A DNA stretch of 64,000 bases from Odiellus spinosus (GCA_963920705.1 OY987226.1:1862501-1926500); one strand, 5' to 3'. Shown: positions 12,001-21,762, counted from the first letter of the stretch. Numbers and translations: made by a program. The notes: generated by a model from the letters alone, not told the origin.

Positions 12001-15000
12001 CCCAAACTAAAATAGGACCCCATATGATTACTACTGAAAATAGCCTCAGTTTATTTAGGTTATGTATTATAATATAAACGATTTTAACAGCTTTGCCATC
12101 TAAAATCTTTGGTACGGACTTCAAGCTCGAATACGACGACTTAGAGAAAGACAAAGAAAATACGCTTCTAGAAGAAAAGCCAGATATTATGATGTTAAAG
12201 AATAGAATTATAGGAATGGGAACTCCGCCGATTCCTTTGAAAGACTCCGCCAATGTCTCAGTCACTTTAACGCTTTCATCGAGCGCTTCTGAAGATATTA
12301 TGGGTGTGCTTGGAAAATTAGCTGATATTTTAAAAATACCTCCGCCTTCTACTTACGAAATTGTTGGACGAAATATCTCCTCTCCGAATCAAAAAACAAG
12401 CTTATATAAAAAATGTAAGTATATTTTAAAGGGGTTGGGGAAACCTGTGTTCGAGAATTTCGAGTTAAAATGTTTTTAGGGTAGAAAATAGATCAATTAA
12501 ACATCAATTTTGATGATAAATGGACCGACTTGGTGTCCTAAAGTGATTTCCAAATAAGGATAGTTTTTGTGAATCAATAGCCACTATGTGTTAATATTTA
12601 ATTAGCTTTATTGACTGCGAGCCTAAAACTAAGCACGTAAGAGCCCCTTAGCGGATCTCCTTGTTAAGATTACGTGATTCTTATTAGGAGTATGGCGTCC
12701 TCTAGTGAGTTTGTACAATTACTTAAACAGGCAAATTGAATCTCTAGGCCAAGACTAATTTCTAAATTAAGAAGAATTAGACATTTGGAAAACAGGTTTC
12801 CTATCTCGGTCCCTTTAAATCAAATCTAGAGTTATATTCTAAATATTTCTTATCATTCTCGCTCGATAGCTAAAGATCCTTCGGCCCATATTCATAATCT
12901 TTTAAACGGGAAACCGAAATTTTGTTGCCATTGCGACATTGTGGTTCTAAGCGCCGGAATCAGAAAAAAAGTATCGGAACTCCCTTATTTGCCAAAAGAG
13001 GAAATGGTAATGTTTTTGAATTAATATTTTTTTGCGCTAAGCATGCCGTCGATACAAAAAAAAATCCTGTCATCTTCTTTCCCTCTATCTTCTAAAAAGT
13101 GGAATTTTCTTAAATTCCTACTTAAGGATGAAGATGAAGTTATATTTTGTAGCACCAATTGCTATATGCAGTTTACTTTAACTCATCGTGCATTGGCTAC
13201 GACAGAAGAGAAGGTACTTAATGTAATTGTATTAATGGACCTAACTCTCAGATTAATTGCACCTAACACCCGAAACTTGGCGCATGCGTTTTTAATACGT
13301 TCTTTTTTTTTTTAGTTTTTTATTAGATATTCGCGATAGTAGCTACCTCAATTTCTGATTTTCTTTCATTCTTATGATTTTTTTAACATTTACTAAAATA
13401 CTAATTGCATGATGACTAATATGATTTTTTTTTTTTTTTAATTCTTTATGGCTCGTATGGCTTGAGAATGGGCGCCTTGAAAATTAGCTTCCTTTGTTTT
13501 CTGCGCTTAGCAGACATTACGCAACTCAAATTATCATATGATTTGCTTAATGGACGATACTTTTCAAGGAGCCTGTACTGTATTAGCCTAGTACGTGGGC
13601 CTGTATTGAAGGCAACAATAGGCTCTAAACAGCTAGCTCATATTTACAGGGTGGTTCAGATTAAAAAAAACTCAATAGCTTCTATGGAAGGATAAATTTA
13701 ACAAGAGAGAATTAATTTTTTTAAACTCTCGCGCTTGAGTTAGAATTATGAATTAGTTTAGCACGTGCTCCGTGTTAATTTTATCCTTCCATTGAAGTTA
13801 TTGAGTTTTTTTTTATCTGAACCACCCTGTTTCAACTTAAACCAATAATTACAGTGATAAGGCGCTAAGTTTGATCGCAAAAAAAGTCAATATCAATGTT
13901 ATTTCAATGTGAAAATGAAATTTGAGCTTGAATCTAAATCGCTTTTAAACTTGACGGTCAGCTACATATAATTTCCATTAATATGGAATCTAGACAAACC
14001 AAAGCCTATTGTAGCCTTTATGTTGGATAAACTGAATTTCATATATAACATAAGTACCCTGATTAGAGAATTTATGACAGACTGTGTCTTCGACTTAGTT
14101 TTGTATATGGGAGAAGTATAGTTGATGACAAAAAACATTGTGTTCAGTAGAAATCAGAGTCGGCGCTGGGTAATCTATGACTATTTTGAGAGTTAGTGAA
14201 TGCTCCGCAAGGGTGACAAATGTTTAATGCAGACTGCAGCATTGTCTTCGCTTGAAATATGATAAAAATATTTGGGACAAACTACATTCTGTCATACTTA
14301 TTTTAATTACGTTGCTTATGCGAGTACTAATTTCAAACCCATTTAATTTTGTATCTTGGTAGTATCTTTTATTTTTGCTTTTTGGCGATGCGATACCCGA
14401 TGAATTTTCGTATTCAGTATAAATAATCTTACCCCGCGTTTTTAAAGGAGGCTGCGGCTGTTGTAAGTCATACCAGCGACTGCTCTAAGCAACCGAGTCC
14501 AGTGTTGGATAAACTAGATGACGATGATGAAACGTGCGATAGTGAGGTAAAAAGCATTAAGGAAGCCAAGGATAAACTTACGATAATAGAGGACAAAGAC
14601 TCCTCAACGACTCTCGGCTCGCTTTCCCCTTTAACCGCCGACATATCCACTACTCCTCAACCTTTGAAAGCCATCTCATCACCGATTCAAGCTAGCGAAG
14701 AAGATAAAAATGAAGAATTGGCTAATAAGCCGGACGAAGTGGAAACCAGAGATAGTCAAGAAACCGCTTCTCCCATTATGAAGGATGAATCTGAGGAAAT
14801 CACGAGAAAACTGGAAAAACGTACATCCTCTGATTCTGAGAAACCAACTGTGAAACAATGGAAGAGTAATAAGTGGCGCTATTGGACTATCAAGATATTT
14901 TCACCCAAGTTTAGACAGAAAGAGGAGGAATCAGAAGAGGTAATTAATAAAAAAAATTAAAAACACATACGTAAAAGTTACATATTAGAATAAGGGATAA

Positions 15001-18000
15001 GCGGGAGTATATAGGAAACACCTTTTTGGGAAGAAGTGTGACAGGTTTTCACAGACCTGGAAAACCATTACCCAGAGTTCATCAAAATTCTCTCTCTTTG
15101 TTGAGGGAGATTTAGTAAAGAGAGAATCAAATGCCTATCCTGAAATTCGATCTTATTTTTAACTTTCCCTAATTCATCCCTGGTGTGCTATTCTTCGTAT
15201 GATAGATTTGCTTTCTAGGTAGAGAAACAGATTTCTGCTCTCCATTTCCTCTGAATTTGAAATATTTGTAGGTTTTACGGAACATGTGTATCTGCTTGGT
15301 GCCTGATAAAAGCTTGCAAGATGTTAGGAAATGCGTCTTGTGTCATAATGTCGGGGACGGCGATACGAATGGAGCTGCTCGATTATTAAATATGGACGTT
15401 GATAAGTGGATTCATTTAAATTGCGCTCTATGGTCCGCGGAAGTGTACGAAACAGTCAATGGAGCCTTAATCAACGTAGATTTGGCTTGCAAGAGATCAC
15501 TAAATCTAAGTTGCTGCAAATGTCATAAAACAGGAGCTTCGTTAAAATGTTTCAGAATTAGATGCCCCGCAATTTACCATTTTCCTTGCGCCGTTAAAGA
15601 CAAATGCGGCTTTTTTAAAGACAAGGTATGGATTTAAAGTAATTATTAATCATCAGTTTAAATCACGGAGTATTTATCTTTTTCAGACTATGCTTTGCTC
15701 GTATCATACAACCAAACTAGACAATCGAGACAACGAATTAGATTCTTTAGCCGTCTTAAGAAGAGTTTATATAAATCGGGATGAACATAAACAAATTGCC
15801 AACATGATTCAAAAAGGGGAACAAAATTTGCTACGTATTGGTAGTCTTCTGTTCCTTAATATTGGGCAACTTTTGCCACAACAGCTGCAAGCTTTTCACA
15901 CACCAAACTGCATCTACCCTGTAAGTAGATTTCTTTTTTGTTATAAATGATCTTGAAGGAATATTTTATCGTAATATAACTTATTTTCTTTAGTATCCTA
16001 AAAATAGCCTAGTTTATAATGAAAGCTTTACTTAATTCCAAAGCAAGCCTTGAGAAATAGCATTGACAACATTTTATAGACTTTTTGCCCCGCCTTATGA
16101 AGGGGGCTGCCATTTTGCCCGTTCCCCTTAGTTCGCCCCCCCAATCCGCCATTTTGGTAACCCAGAAACTAGTAGGCAGAGCCACTACCACCTCGTTTCT
16201 GGGTGACCAAAATGGCGGATTGGGGTCGAAACTAAGGGGAACGGGAAAAATGGTAGCCCCCTTCATAAGGCGCAGCAAAAAGTCTATATGAAGTGTCAAA
16301 GCACACGCTTGCCTAGAAATGATGAATAACAAAACCAGGCGTTCATAAGCGTCTTCTAGCTGCAAACATTGCGGGTAAAAGTAGTAACTAGCAAATCCTA
16401 TTCTCTATCCATAGGTTTTGCTACTTAATGCTTTTACCAGTATTGTTTGGGCTGATGGGGCTACGAACGCCAATCTTTGTTCTTCTTCATCTAGCTATTA
16501 AGATAGCTGCCAATTCTTAAATAGCCCTAGCTGCCATATCAATTTATCATAACCTTATCCGGATGTCGTCATTCCACCCCATTTTAAGTTATAATATAAT
16601 ATTGACAGACTCAATGCGTGAATAAGTGAAACCCCAAACTCTTGCACTAAGATATGACTGAAAGGTCTAGTCAAATTACTAATCACTAATCCATCCAGGG
16701 TGACCTTAGTTAAAGAGGGTTAGTTAAAAGGTTAGTTTACGCATTGCCAATAGATACGCCACCGCCATCTAGTGAGCCTATTTGGAAACTAATTTTAAAT
16801 ATTGAAAAGTATAGAGTTTAACTTTAAATAATATTTTAATTGGTTGAAATCAACATTAATTTTAACGCGTATAAAGGAAAAAATATAAGCCTACCTTTTT
16901 ATTAAGATGAAACTAGTCTATGAGCTTCATATTCAATTCATTAAATCAATGACGAGACTTTGATTTTTCCCAAAGTGATTTTTATATACCTAGTGAAATC
17001 TGCAATAAATACAAATTAATCCCTTGAAGGGGTCTAATGCTTAATTTTGTTCTTAAAGGTTGGATATAAAGTAATTCGCATGTACTGGAGCATGAATAAT
17101 TTGAGCCAACGATGCCAGTACATTTGTAGTATTCACGATGAAGAAGGCAAACCTGAATTTCACGTTTCAGTGAAAGGAAAAGGCTGCGACGAAATTACGT
17201 TAAAAGGGAAAACGCCAAAAGGTGAGTTGTAAATTTTGTTTAAAGTAGACACGCAGAGTTTGGCAATCTTTAGAAATTGGAAATATTGTGTGACAATGGT
17301 TTTCTCTTCATTTCATCGAGTCAGGTTGCGTGTCTACTTAATGGGGAGATAATTTTATTCTCGTCTGTGTAGTGTATAACGAAATATTTTTCTTTTTATC
17401 TCTCGTAGACGTATGGTTAAAAATCTTAGAACCGATCGAAAAAATGAGAAAGGAAGCGAACACTATCAAAGTTTTCCCAAATTTTATCACCGGCGATGAT
17501 TTACTCGGAATCACGGAACCGGCTATTTTAAGAATATTAGAATCTGTAAGGAAAAAGGCCCTAAAAGCTTAAATAATAATTATTATACAAATTTTAAAAT
17601 AATCACGTGTATAATTTTGCGACAAAGATGAAATATTATATTTTGTTAATAAAAAAAACTATCATTCTATATCACATTAGCTACCCGGAGTCGATACCTT
17701 AACCAATTATAACTTTAAATACGGACGATCTCCTTTGTTGGAGTTGCCTCTGGCTATCAACCCGACAGGCTGCGCCCGTTCCGAACCTAAACTTAGAACG
17801 CATTTTAAGAGGTTAGCTCTTTGTTTTTTGTTGAATTTGGGAATTTGTTGACTGACCCCTTGGTTGTGTTTTTGTAGACCTCACACCCTTCATACGAGAA
17901 ATACTTCTCGTTTCTCTATGCACAACACCTTAGCGGGTAACGAGGTCAGTTCCCCTTACACCAAACAATTCGTACATTCCAAGTCTTCTCAATATCGAAA

Positions 18001-20995
18001 AATGAAAACAGAGTGGAGGAATAACGTATACTTAGCCAGATCTCAAATTCAGGTAAGTTTTTTTTTTATTTGGAAATTGAGGGAAAAACGCTATGGCTTT
18101 TGCTTTTTGGTGCCCCCCATATAATTTCCTGCTAAGAATTTCCCAAAAATAGATAAGACTTGGTTTTGGAAACAGATTAATAACTTTATCTTGAAACCCG
18201 CAATAATAATACCATAAAATCTTGTTATAACAAAATTTGGGGGAAATAAACATTTCACTAGTCACTAGGCCTTGGCTTTGCAGACGATGCAGCGGGGGAA
18301 TACAAAAACTTTAGTTATATATGATATTTTGTTACAAAAAGGTTTTACCGTAGCTTTTTTGAATGGATATTGGTTTCACTTGAGAGTTTGAGAAATGGAA
18401 CGAAGCTATTTAAATATGTACGAGTACTCGTTACAAGTAATTGTAATATTTAGTCTTTGGTATCCAAAGCAAGGATTTCTATCCACAATCATCCTTGGAT
18501 ATTGATAACACAGTCTTCTTAATAAACTTTATTACGTTATTAAATCAAGTAACTAGAAAATATATCACTCTCTGATATCTTTGCGTATTTGTGACTACAT
18601 TTACACGTTCTTCATTTGATTTCTCAAACTCTAGTGTACATTTACAAACACTTTATGGTTTAAAATTTGCTAAAAATCTATTTAAAATTTTATATTGCTT
18701 AATATTAATTTGGTTTTGGTTTATATCTTTTGAATAAGTTTAAATTTTGCACGTGGTTGAATAGAAAATTTTGGCTCTTAAAGGCCTTATCTGCTCTCTA
18801 CTTTTCTCTTTGATAATCATTAAGTTATGCAGTGTACAATTTGATATATATCAATGTATATAAGGAGCTTTACAAATTGCAGATATTACCGTAAATTAGA
18901 TTTTTTATTTGGTTATTCTAGGCAAAGGGTAGAATAGCCCCTTCTAAACCTAATCAGTTCATAAAAAAATAAACCCCAGAGAAATATAAATTTACGTCGG
19001 AAGGCCTTAACATTGGATATAGATATGAATGTGAAAGCTAGGCCTAATAATGAGCGCAGGCACGCATATATGCTCAGAAAGCTCGTTCATCGAATCTTTA
19101 AATCCGATAAAATGTTAGTTTAAGAGTTTTTGCCTAAACAGTTAATTTCCAGCAACTTGCAAAATTGATTTCTAGCTTGATTTGTAATTTTTTACTAGTG
19201 GATTACGCTGGAACCAATATGAAATCGATTGTTGTCTACCTTTAACCGCTCTTAAATATTTTTGGGATGTAAAGTGGAAAAAAATGGGGCTAATAAAAAC
19301 ATTTTATTAGGGACTCGGACTCTACGCAAATAGAGATATTGAAAAACACACTATGGTCATTGAATATATCGGCCAACTAATCAGAAATGAAATTGCCGAA
19401 AGGAATGAACTAATTTACGAGACCCAAGTTAGTTTTCATTTTGAATTATAAATGGGTGTCTTTTTTTTTTTTTTTTTTTAAGAAAAAAGGTGCTAAGTAA
19501 ATTAATTTTATTAAGAATCGAGGCGTTTACATGTTTCGACTGGATGAAAACCGAGTTATCGACGCTACTCTTAGCGGAGGGTTAGCTCGTTACATGAATC
19601 ATTGCTGCAATCCTAATTGCGTGGCTGAGGTTGTTCAAATTGATCGGGATAATAAAATCTTGATAATCGCCAATAGGAGAATTACTAGAGGAGAAGAGGT
19701 ATTTGTATACTGTTTTATAATCTCTGCTGGGAGTTTTCAACACCTCAAACTGAATGTAGGACATAATCCCCGGACAAAAAGGCCCCCAATATGTAATGGA
19801 GCTAAAATAGTGACAAAATAGGATCACAGTAGATCTATTTTTTACTAACCTAATCCAAACCAACCCAACCTATGCCTAATTAACCCAACCTATGCCTAAT
19901 TAACCCAACCTATGCCTAATTAACCCAACCTATGCCTAATTAACCCAACCTATGCCTAATTAACCCAACCTATGCCTAATTAACCCAACCTAAGCCTAAT
20001 TAACCCAACCTAAGCCTAATTAACCCAACCTAAGCCTAATTAACCCAACCTAAGCCTAATTAACCCAACCTAAGCCTAATTAACCCAACCTAAGCCTAAT
20101 TAACCCAACCTAAGCCTAATTAACCCAACCTAAGCCTAATTAACCCAACCTCAGCCTAATTAACCCAACCTAAGCCTAATTAACCCAACCTAAGCCTAAT
20201 TAACCCAACCTAAGCCTAATTAACCCAACCTAAGCCTAATTAACCCAACCTAAGCCTAATTAACCCAACCTAAGCCTAATTAACCCAACCTAAGCCTAAT
20301 TAACCCAACCGAAGGCTAATTAACCCAACCTAAGCCTAATTAACCCAACCTAAGCCTAATTAACCCAACCTAAGAGTAAATTAACCCAACCTAAGCTAAG
20401 AGTAGATTAACCCAACCTAAGCTAAGAGTAAATTAACCCAACCTAAGAAAAAAAATAAAATTTACTAGATGATTGCAGACTTGACCCAAATCACGCAAAA
20501 AACTGACACAAGTTATATTTAATTCTAATTATTCCATCTTTTTTCACTAATTTTCTGAAACCAAAATCGCTAATTTTGAATCTGAAATCAAGTTTCTTAT
20601 AATATGGGGGAATTTTGTCCGTAAATGCGGTGATTATGCCTTCATGATTTTGTCATAATAATGTGGGATTTTGTCTCATGTTCTATGTTGGGTGATTTTG
20701 TCCATATATCCCTATACGAGCCATAATCTAAGCTTTATAGCCTTCAATATTGATTGAGAATTATTAGTCTCACCAAGAAAATCATTTCATAAATGTAGAA
20801 TTCTCACCAACTATAGATAGAATAACTATAAATATCTAAGAAGTTCATAAGTTACTTTAAACATGTTACTATACTAACTCCAGAAATTTTCATTTAAAAT
20901 AGCTAACGTATGACTATAAATTTGAAGTGGAAGATGATCAACACAAAATACCGTGTCTTTGCGGAGCAATCCATTGCCGCAAATGGATGAATTGA
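1..20995 (+). CDS. KMT2C/D (trr-like): KMT2C/KMT2D-type histone H3 lysine-4 methyltransferase, 3' part of gene (26 exons), 5' end outside window
   Basis: Methylates H3K4, mainly monomethylation at enhancers, inside a COMPASS-like nuclear complex (known for the family). I chained the exons by hand with GT-AG borders and consistent phase: <1-491, 580-753, 830-1190, 1622-6187, 6255-6292, 7448-7588, 8984-9457, 10025-10130, 10201-10316, 10518-10644, 10720-11181, 11253-11328, 11593-11765, 12091-12414, 12870-13006, 13127-13213, 14448-14939, 15272-15625, 15687-15920, 17059-17221, 17409-17545, 17681-17811, 17878-18052, 19311-19427, 19516-19698, 20903-20995. From base 3 the sum is 9930 nt, or 3309 residues plus TGA. 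Diagnostic KMT2C/D traits are the ePHD, FYRN/FYRC, Win motif GCARSE, SET, and a post-SET ending in CRKWMN. The N-terminal PHD clusters must lie upstream or, as in flies, in a separate gene; the window cannot tell. KMT2A/B is less likely because of the Win sequence and the [17 protein letters not shown] block. Confidence 0.95.
3..753 (+). other. KMT2C/D conserved coiled-coil region (first two visible exons)
   Basis: The first visible exon ends at 491 (CAG|gtatgg) and the next runs 580-753, both in phase 0. After a Met/Pro-rich linker the protein reads YEQWLVHQQ...[13 protein letters not shown]...[10 protein letters not shown], then [20 protein letters not shown]. This helical block is conserved in KMT2C and KMT2D between the N-terminal half and the Gln/Pro-rich region. 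It is charged, heptad-like and free of prolines, so a coiled coil is likely. Family membership is clear; the function of the segment is not something the sequence shows. Confidence 0.85.
830..1190 (+). other. KMT2 exon, Met/Ser/Pro-rich low-complexity segment
   Basis: The acceptor is ttacag at 829 and the donor atg|gtactg at 1190; the exon enters in phase 0 and leaves in phase 1. The protein is built from repeated SPMM, MMQHSP and PQSP words, typical of the disordered low-complexity part of KMT2C/D. It ends in [18 protein letters not shown]. No folded domain is visible. The SP words are potential proline-directed phosphorylation sites (inference). Confidence 0.85.
1191..1621 (+). other. KMT2 intron, nothing else recognised
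   Basis: 431-bp AT-rich intron from gtactg to ttgattag. I see no repeat, hairpin or second reading frame worth naming. Confidence 0.7.
1622..6187 (+). other. KMT2 giant exon (4566 bp), disordered and repeat-bearing
   Basis: The reading frame is open over the whole exon. It is entered in phase 1 after ttgattag and left in phase 1 at AAAG|gtaact. The first ~340 codons are rich in SP, SSP and Q words. Next comes the 15-residue Cys repeat array (listed separately), then a long Ser/Thr/Asn/Glu-rich decayed tail. Near the end, at about 6100-6120, is IKDEPVDD, which fits a SUMO acceptor consensus (inference). An open frame of this length can only be coding or recently coding, and the exon joins in phase to conserved exons on both sides. 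Confidence 0.9.
2656..4545 (+). repeat. Coding tandem array: 42 units of 45 bp, peptide [15 protein letters not shown]
   Basis: Units start at 2656 and recur every 45 bases exactly (2701, 3331, 3961 and 4231 all fall on the register), with no indel through 4545. The peptide unit has the spacing C-x5-C-x7-H. About the first 36 units are close to consensus. The last six (from 4276) drift, lose cysteines, and fade into the Thr/Glu-rich tail. Nucleotide identity is highest in roughly 2701-3540, falling toward the 3' end. Each unit carries an NTPP site. Because 45 is a multiple of 3 and the unit has no stops, long false frames open on both strands here. Confidence 0.97.
6255..6292 (+). other. KMT2 38-nt microexon
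   Basis: It sits between ggatatttag and gag|gtaatt and encodes [13 protein letters not shown]. The giant exon ends in phase 1 and the next exon (7448) reads only in phase 0. This 38-nt exon converts one phase to the other, and no direct join works: from 7448 in phase 1 the frame hits TGA after a few codons. It is inferred from phase and splice sites only. Confidence 0.7.
6293..7447 (+). other. KMT2 intron with a small hairpin
   Basis: 1155-bp AT-rich intron. At 7082-7150 the word gtcttggggaagtcttt recurs in inverted orientation, giving a 17-bp stem with a ~30-base loop, and partial direct copies follow to 7190. Nothing else was recognised. Confidence 0.6.
7448..7588 (+). other. KMT2 exon, disordered linker
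   Basis: The acceptor is tgagcag and the donor GAA|gtaggc, phase 0 to phase 0, 47 codons. The peptide starts [20 protein letters not shown] and ends KPMPNIE. It has no domain; it is retained because the phase fits on both sides. Confidence 0.75.
7589..8983 (+). other. KMT2 intron carrying a TTAA-flanked foldback element
   Basis: 1395-bp intron. Its second half is occupied by the element described at 8393-8924. The first half is plain AT-rich sequence with a long T run near 8059-8080. Confidence 0.7.
8393..8924. mobile_element. Non-autonomous element with TTAAAGTAGACAC / GTGTCTACTTTAA ends
   Basis: The ends are inverted copies of each other and both carry TTAA, as expected for a TTAA-targeting (piggyBac/Kolobok-like) non-autonomous element. 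Inside is an inverted repeat with arms of ~46-50 bp, at 8588-8633 and 8646-8695. Related material is at 17240-17341 (short copy) and 33930-34060 (one end). There is no coding capacity. Superfamily is inferred from the TTAA only. Confidence 0.65.
8984..9457 (+). other. KMT2 exon, conserved linker rich in Pro/Ser/Thr
   Basis: Phase 0 to phase 0, 158 codons, from [13 protein letters not shown] to CQLLQATK|gtcagt. It includes a basic/Gly patch ([15 protein letters not shown]) and ends in a helical stretch [17 protein letters not shown]. It belongs to the KMT2C/D middle region; I cannot name a domain. Confidence 0.8.
9458..10024 (+). other. KMT2 intron with a foldback
   Basis: 567-bp intron. cttaagtagcc near 9574 recurs inverted as ggctacttaag near 9776, with further pairing inside (about 9573-9788). 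This looks like a decayed short foldback element. Nothing else was recognised. Confidence 0.5.
10025..10316 (+). other. KMT2 exons with LXXLL nuclear-receptor box
   Basis: Exons 10025-10130 and 10201-10316 join in phase 1. The peptide includes [16 protein letters not shown], close to the KMT2C/D segment of the same position. LKQLL is encoded at 10260-10274. LXXLL boxes bind nuclear receptors, which suits the known role of this family as an NR coactivator (ASCOM/trr-EcR). The site here is a motif match only. Confidence 0.8.
10518..11328 (+). other. KMT2 exons, basic region and conserved pre-PHD block
   Basis: Exons 10518-10644, 10720-11181 and 11253-11328. The peptide has [19 protein letters not shown], then a strongly basic [13 protein letters not shown] stretch (candidate nuclear localisation signal). 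Next comes [20 protein letters not shown]...KPNFNVC, matching the conserved KMT2C/D block, and then a Pro-rich [16 protein letters not shown] segment. Confidence 0.9.
11593..12414 (+). other. KMT2 exons, conserved SPVIPL and [10 protein letters not shown] blocks
   Basis: Exons 11593-11765 and 12091-12414. [16 protein letters not shown] and SISPVIPLV are followed by [17 protein letters not shown] and [19 protein letters not shown]. These blocks recur in KMT2C/D in the same order before the PHD. Donors are aga g|gtatgt and aaa t|gtaagt. Confidence 0.9.
12870..13213 (+). other. KMT2 exons, cysteine cluster [10 protein letters not shown] / VIFCSTNC
   Basis: Exons 12870-13006 and 13127-13213, joined in phase 0. 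Cys/His pairs (FCCHC, then FCSTNC) with the spacing seen in KMT2C/D probably bind zinc (inference). The second exon ends TTEEK|gtactt. Confidence 0.85.
13214..14447 (+). other. KMT2 intron with a MITE
   Basis: 1234-bp intron. It contains the foldback element at 13647-13829 and several T runs. The remainder shows nothing. Confidence 0.7.
13647..13829. mobile_element. MITE-like foldback with ~50-bp terminal inverted repeats (CAGGGTGGTTCAGAT)
   Basis: The left arm begins at 13647 with CAGGGTGGTTCAGAT, an A run and ACTCAATAGCTTC. The right arm is its near-perfect reverse complement, ending CCACCCTG at 13829. The total of 183 bp is too short to encode a protein. I could not define a target duplication. 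Confidence 0.75.
14448..14939 (+). other. KMT2 exon, acidic linker and basic pre-PHD block
   Basis: 164 codons, phase 0 to 0. An acidic Glu/Asp/Ser-rich stretch ([14 protein letters not shown]) is followed by [19 protein letters not shown], which corresponds to the conserved basic KW-rich block just before the KMT2C/D ePHD. Confidence 0.85.
15272..15706 (+). other. KMT2 extended PHD finger (ePHD)
   Basis: Exon 15272-15625 plus the start of 15687-15920. Ordered zinc ligands are visible: [42 protein letters not shown], and MLCSYH in the next exon. This is the C2HC preface plus PHD layout found next to FYRN in the KMT2 family. In human KMT2C/D the ePHD reads the histone H4 tail and helps place the enzyme (family knowledge). 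Confidence 0.95.
16075..16288. mobile_element. 214-bp palindromic element in the FYRN intron
   Basis: Arms of ~95 bp run inward from TATAGACTTTTTGC and end at AAAGTCTATA, with a ~25-bp loop around 16170-16192. TA at both ends would suit a Tc1/mariner-type MITE, but this is only a guess. It is more GC-rich than the surrounding intron. Apparent reading frames on both strands here are artefacts of the palindrome. Confidence 0.75.
16325..16480. mobile_element. Decayed foldback related to the 22002-22187 element
   Basis: AAACCAGGCGTTCATAAGCG at the left, with AGAAG/GCAAAC words, and GCTACGAACGCC at the right, matching the ends of the element at 22002-22187. The left end also recurs at about 43800. 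The arms are more diverged here. Confidence 0.45.
17156..17730 (+). other. KMT2 FYRC domain
   Basis: Spread over exons 17059-17221, 17409-17545 and 17681-17811. [17 protein letters not shown] leads to [16 protein letters not shown], then [14 protein letters not shown] and LRILESLPGVDTL. The order and spacing are those of FYRC. Confidence 0.93.
17240..17341. mobile_element. Short TTAA-flanked element, AGTAGACACG ends
   Basis: 102 bp between TTAA at 17240-17243 and TTAA at 17338-17341. The ends AGTAGACACGCA and TGCGTGTCTAC are inverted copies. The same ends bound the 8393-8924 element. Confidence 0.65.
17768..17785 (+). other. Win motif (WDR5-binding) GCARSE
   Basis: The peptide [11 protein letters not shown] lies between FYRC and SET, exactly as in KMT2C/D. 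The arginine inserts into WDR5 and supports complex assembly (known for the family). Confidence 0.93.
18053..19310 (+). other. KMT2 intron within the SET region, nothing recognised
   Basis: 1258-bp AT-rich intron between exons 17878-18052 and 19311-19427. I saw no repeat, palindrome or reading frame of note. Confidence 0.6.
19861..20446 (+). repeat. 20-bp tandem repeat (taacccaacctaagcctaat) in a SET-domain intron
   Basis: The units are exactly 20 bp from 19861 to about 20360 (25 units) and continue in longer altered form to 20446. The first six carry tatgcc and the rest taagcc, with single variants at 20141-20160 and 20301-20320. It lies in the 1204-bp intron 19699-20902 that divides the two halves of the SET core. 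CCTAA occurs twice per unit in most copies. Confidence 0.98.
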
Positions 20996-21756
20996 GATTC
21001 TTTTGTTTTTTAGGCAAAAAAAAAAGATTGGGACTTTGTTTTTTTTTTTTTCTATTTAGACTTACCTGTAATATATTATCACCTTTATTTGTGTACATAA
21101 TCTTATATATATTGTATAGCCTATTTACAAAATATGACCAAGGAAGGGAGAGTAAGCGCGTTTTAAGAAAAAAAATTAAGTTCGGAGAAACTCAGGTTGT
21201 TTTTCTTTGTTCGTTCGTAATTTTTTAGTTGACTAGTGGCTTTAATTGTTGGATTTAATTGATGAAACGATAAGATTTAGTCCCGAATATTTAAATTTTT
21301 AGGCTTATATATTTGAATTCTATTTAAAAAATTTTATTCAACCAAATTTTCTAATATTTCGTAACTTTACCCCCAAATGAATTTTTTTTTTTTTATTTTC
21401 ACGATCGCGAATCATGAAAATGATAATTTTGAGACGAGGGCCCTTTTTTTTTTCAATTCTTTAAACTTTTGTTAATCTTTTACTGTTATTTCAATTGTCT
21501 CAAATTTTTTTATCCACCCCGTATTTTCATTCTTTTAGGTACAGACCTCGTTAGTCTTAGCTTTTTTTTTTAATCAATTATATATTACTTTAATTTCTTT
21601 TCGTTTTCGGACCACTGATACCTCTGTCGGTTAGATTTTTGACATAGTGGTCAAACACCTGTACCTGACACTGAAGAAAAGTGTTTTATTTTTCATGAGA
21701 CATTTTGTAGTATTTTATCATCATGGCTACTACATTTAAGATCAAATATGTTGTGC

Positions 21757-21762
21757 AATAAA
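21757..21762 (+). promoter_or_regulatory. Candidate poly(A) signal AATAAA for the KMT2 gene
   Basis: A good AATAAA about 760 bases after the stop at 20995, in an AT-rich presumed 3' UTR. Placement is inferred; no transcript evidence. Confidence 0.4.

Larger units (their letters stand above)
15828..17140 (+). other. KMT2 FYRN domain (split by an intron)
   Basis: Coded by the end of exon 15687-15920 and the start of 17059-17221. [18 protein letters not shown] is followed by FHTPNCIYP, then [11 protein letters not shown] and [12 protein letters not shown] pairs with FYRC to form one fold. The intron between (15921-17058) holds a palindromic element. Confidence 0.93.
17990..20995 (+). other. KMT2 SET and post-SET domains
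   Basis: Coded by exons 17878-18052, 19311-19427, 19516-19698 and 20903-20995. Visible motifs are [17 protein letters not shown] (GxG cofactor loop), [34 protein letters not shown] with the catalytic tyrosine, and post-[16 protein letters not shown] followed by TGA. Family members usually have NHSC; here it is NHCC, as in SET1A/B. All key residues are present, so the enzyme is probably active (inference). Confidence 0.95.

Noticed and set aside
16009..16365. Frames of 68-118 codons on both strands near 16.1 kb
   Set aside because: They lie in the 214-bp palindrome, and the two strands read similar peptides because the arms are inverted copies.
19699..19821. Continuation of the SET frame past 19698
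   Set aside because: The read-through lacks the LTYDY tail, which is found intact in the exon at 20903-20995.
19861..20446. A true chromosome end
   Set aside because: The array is internal to a gene, with coding exons on both sides, and the unit is 20 bp rather than TTAGG or TTAGGG.
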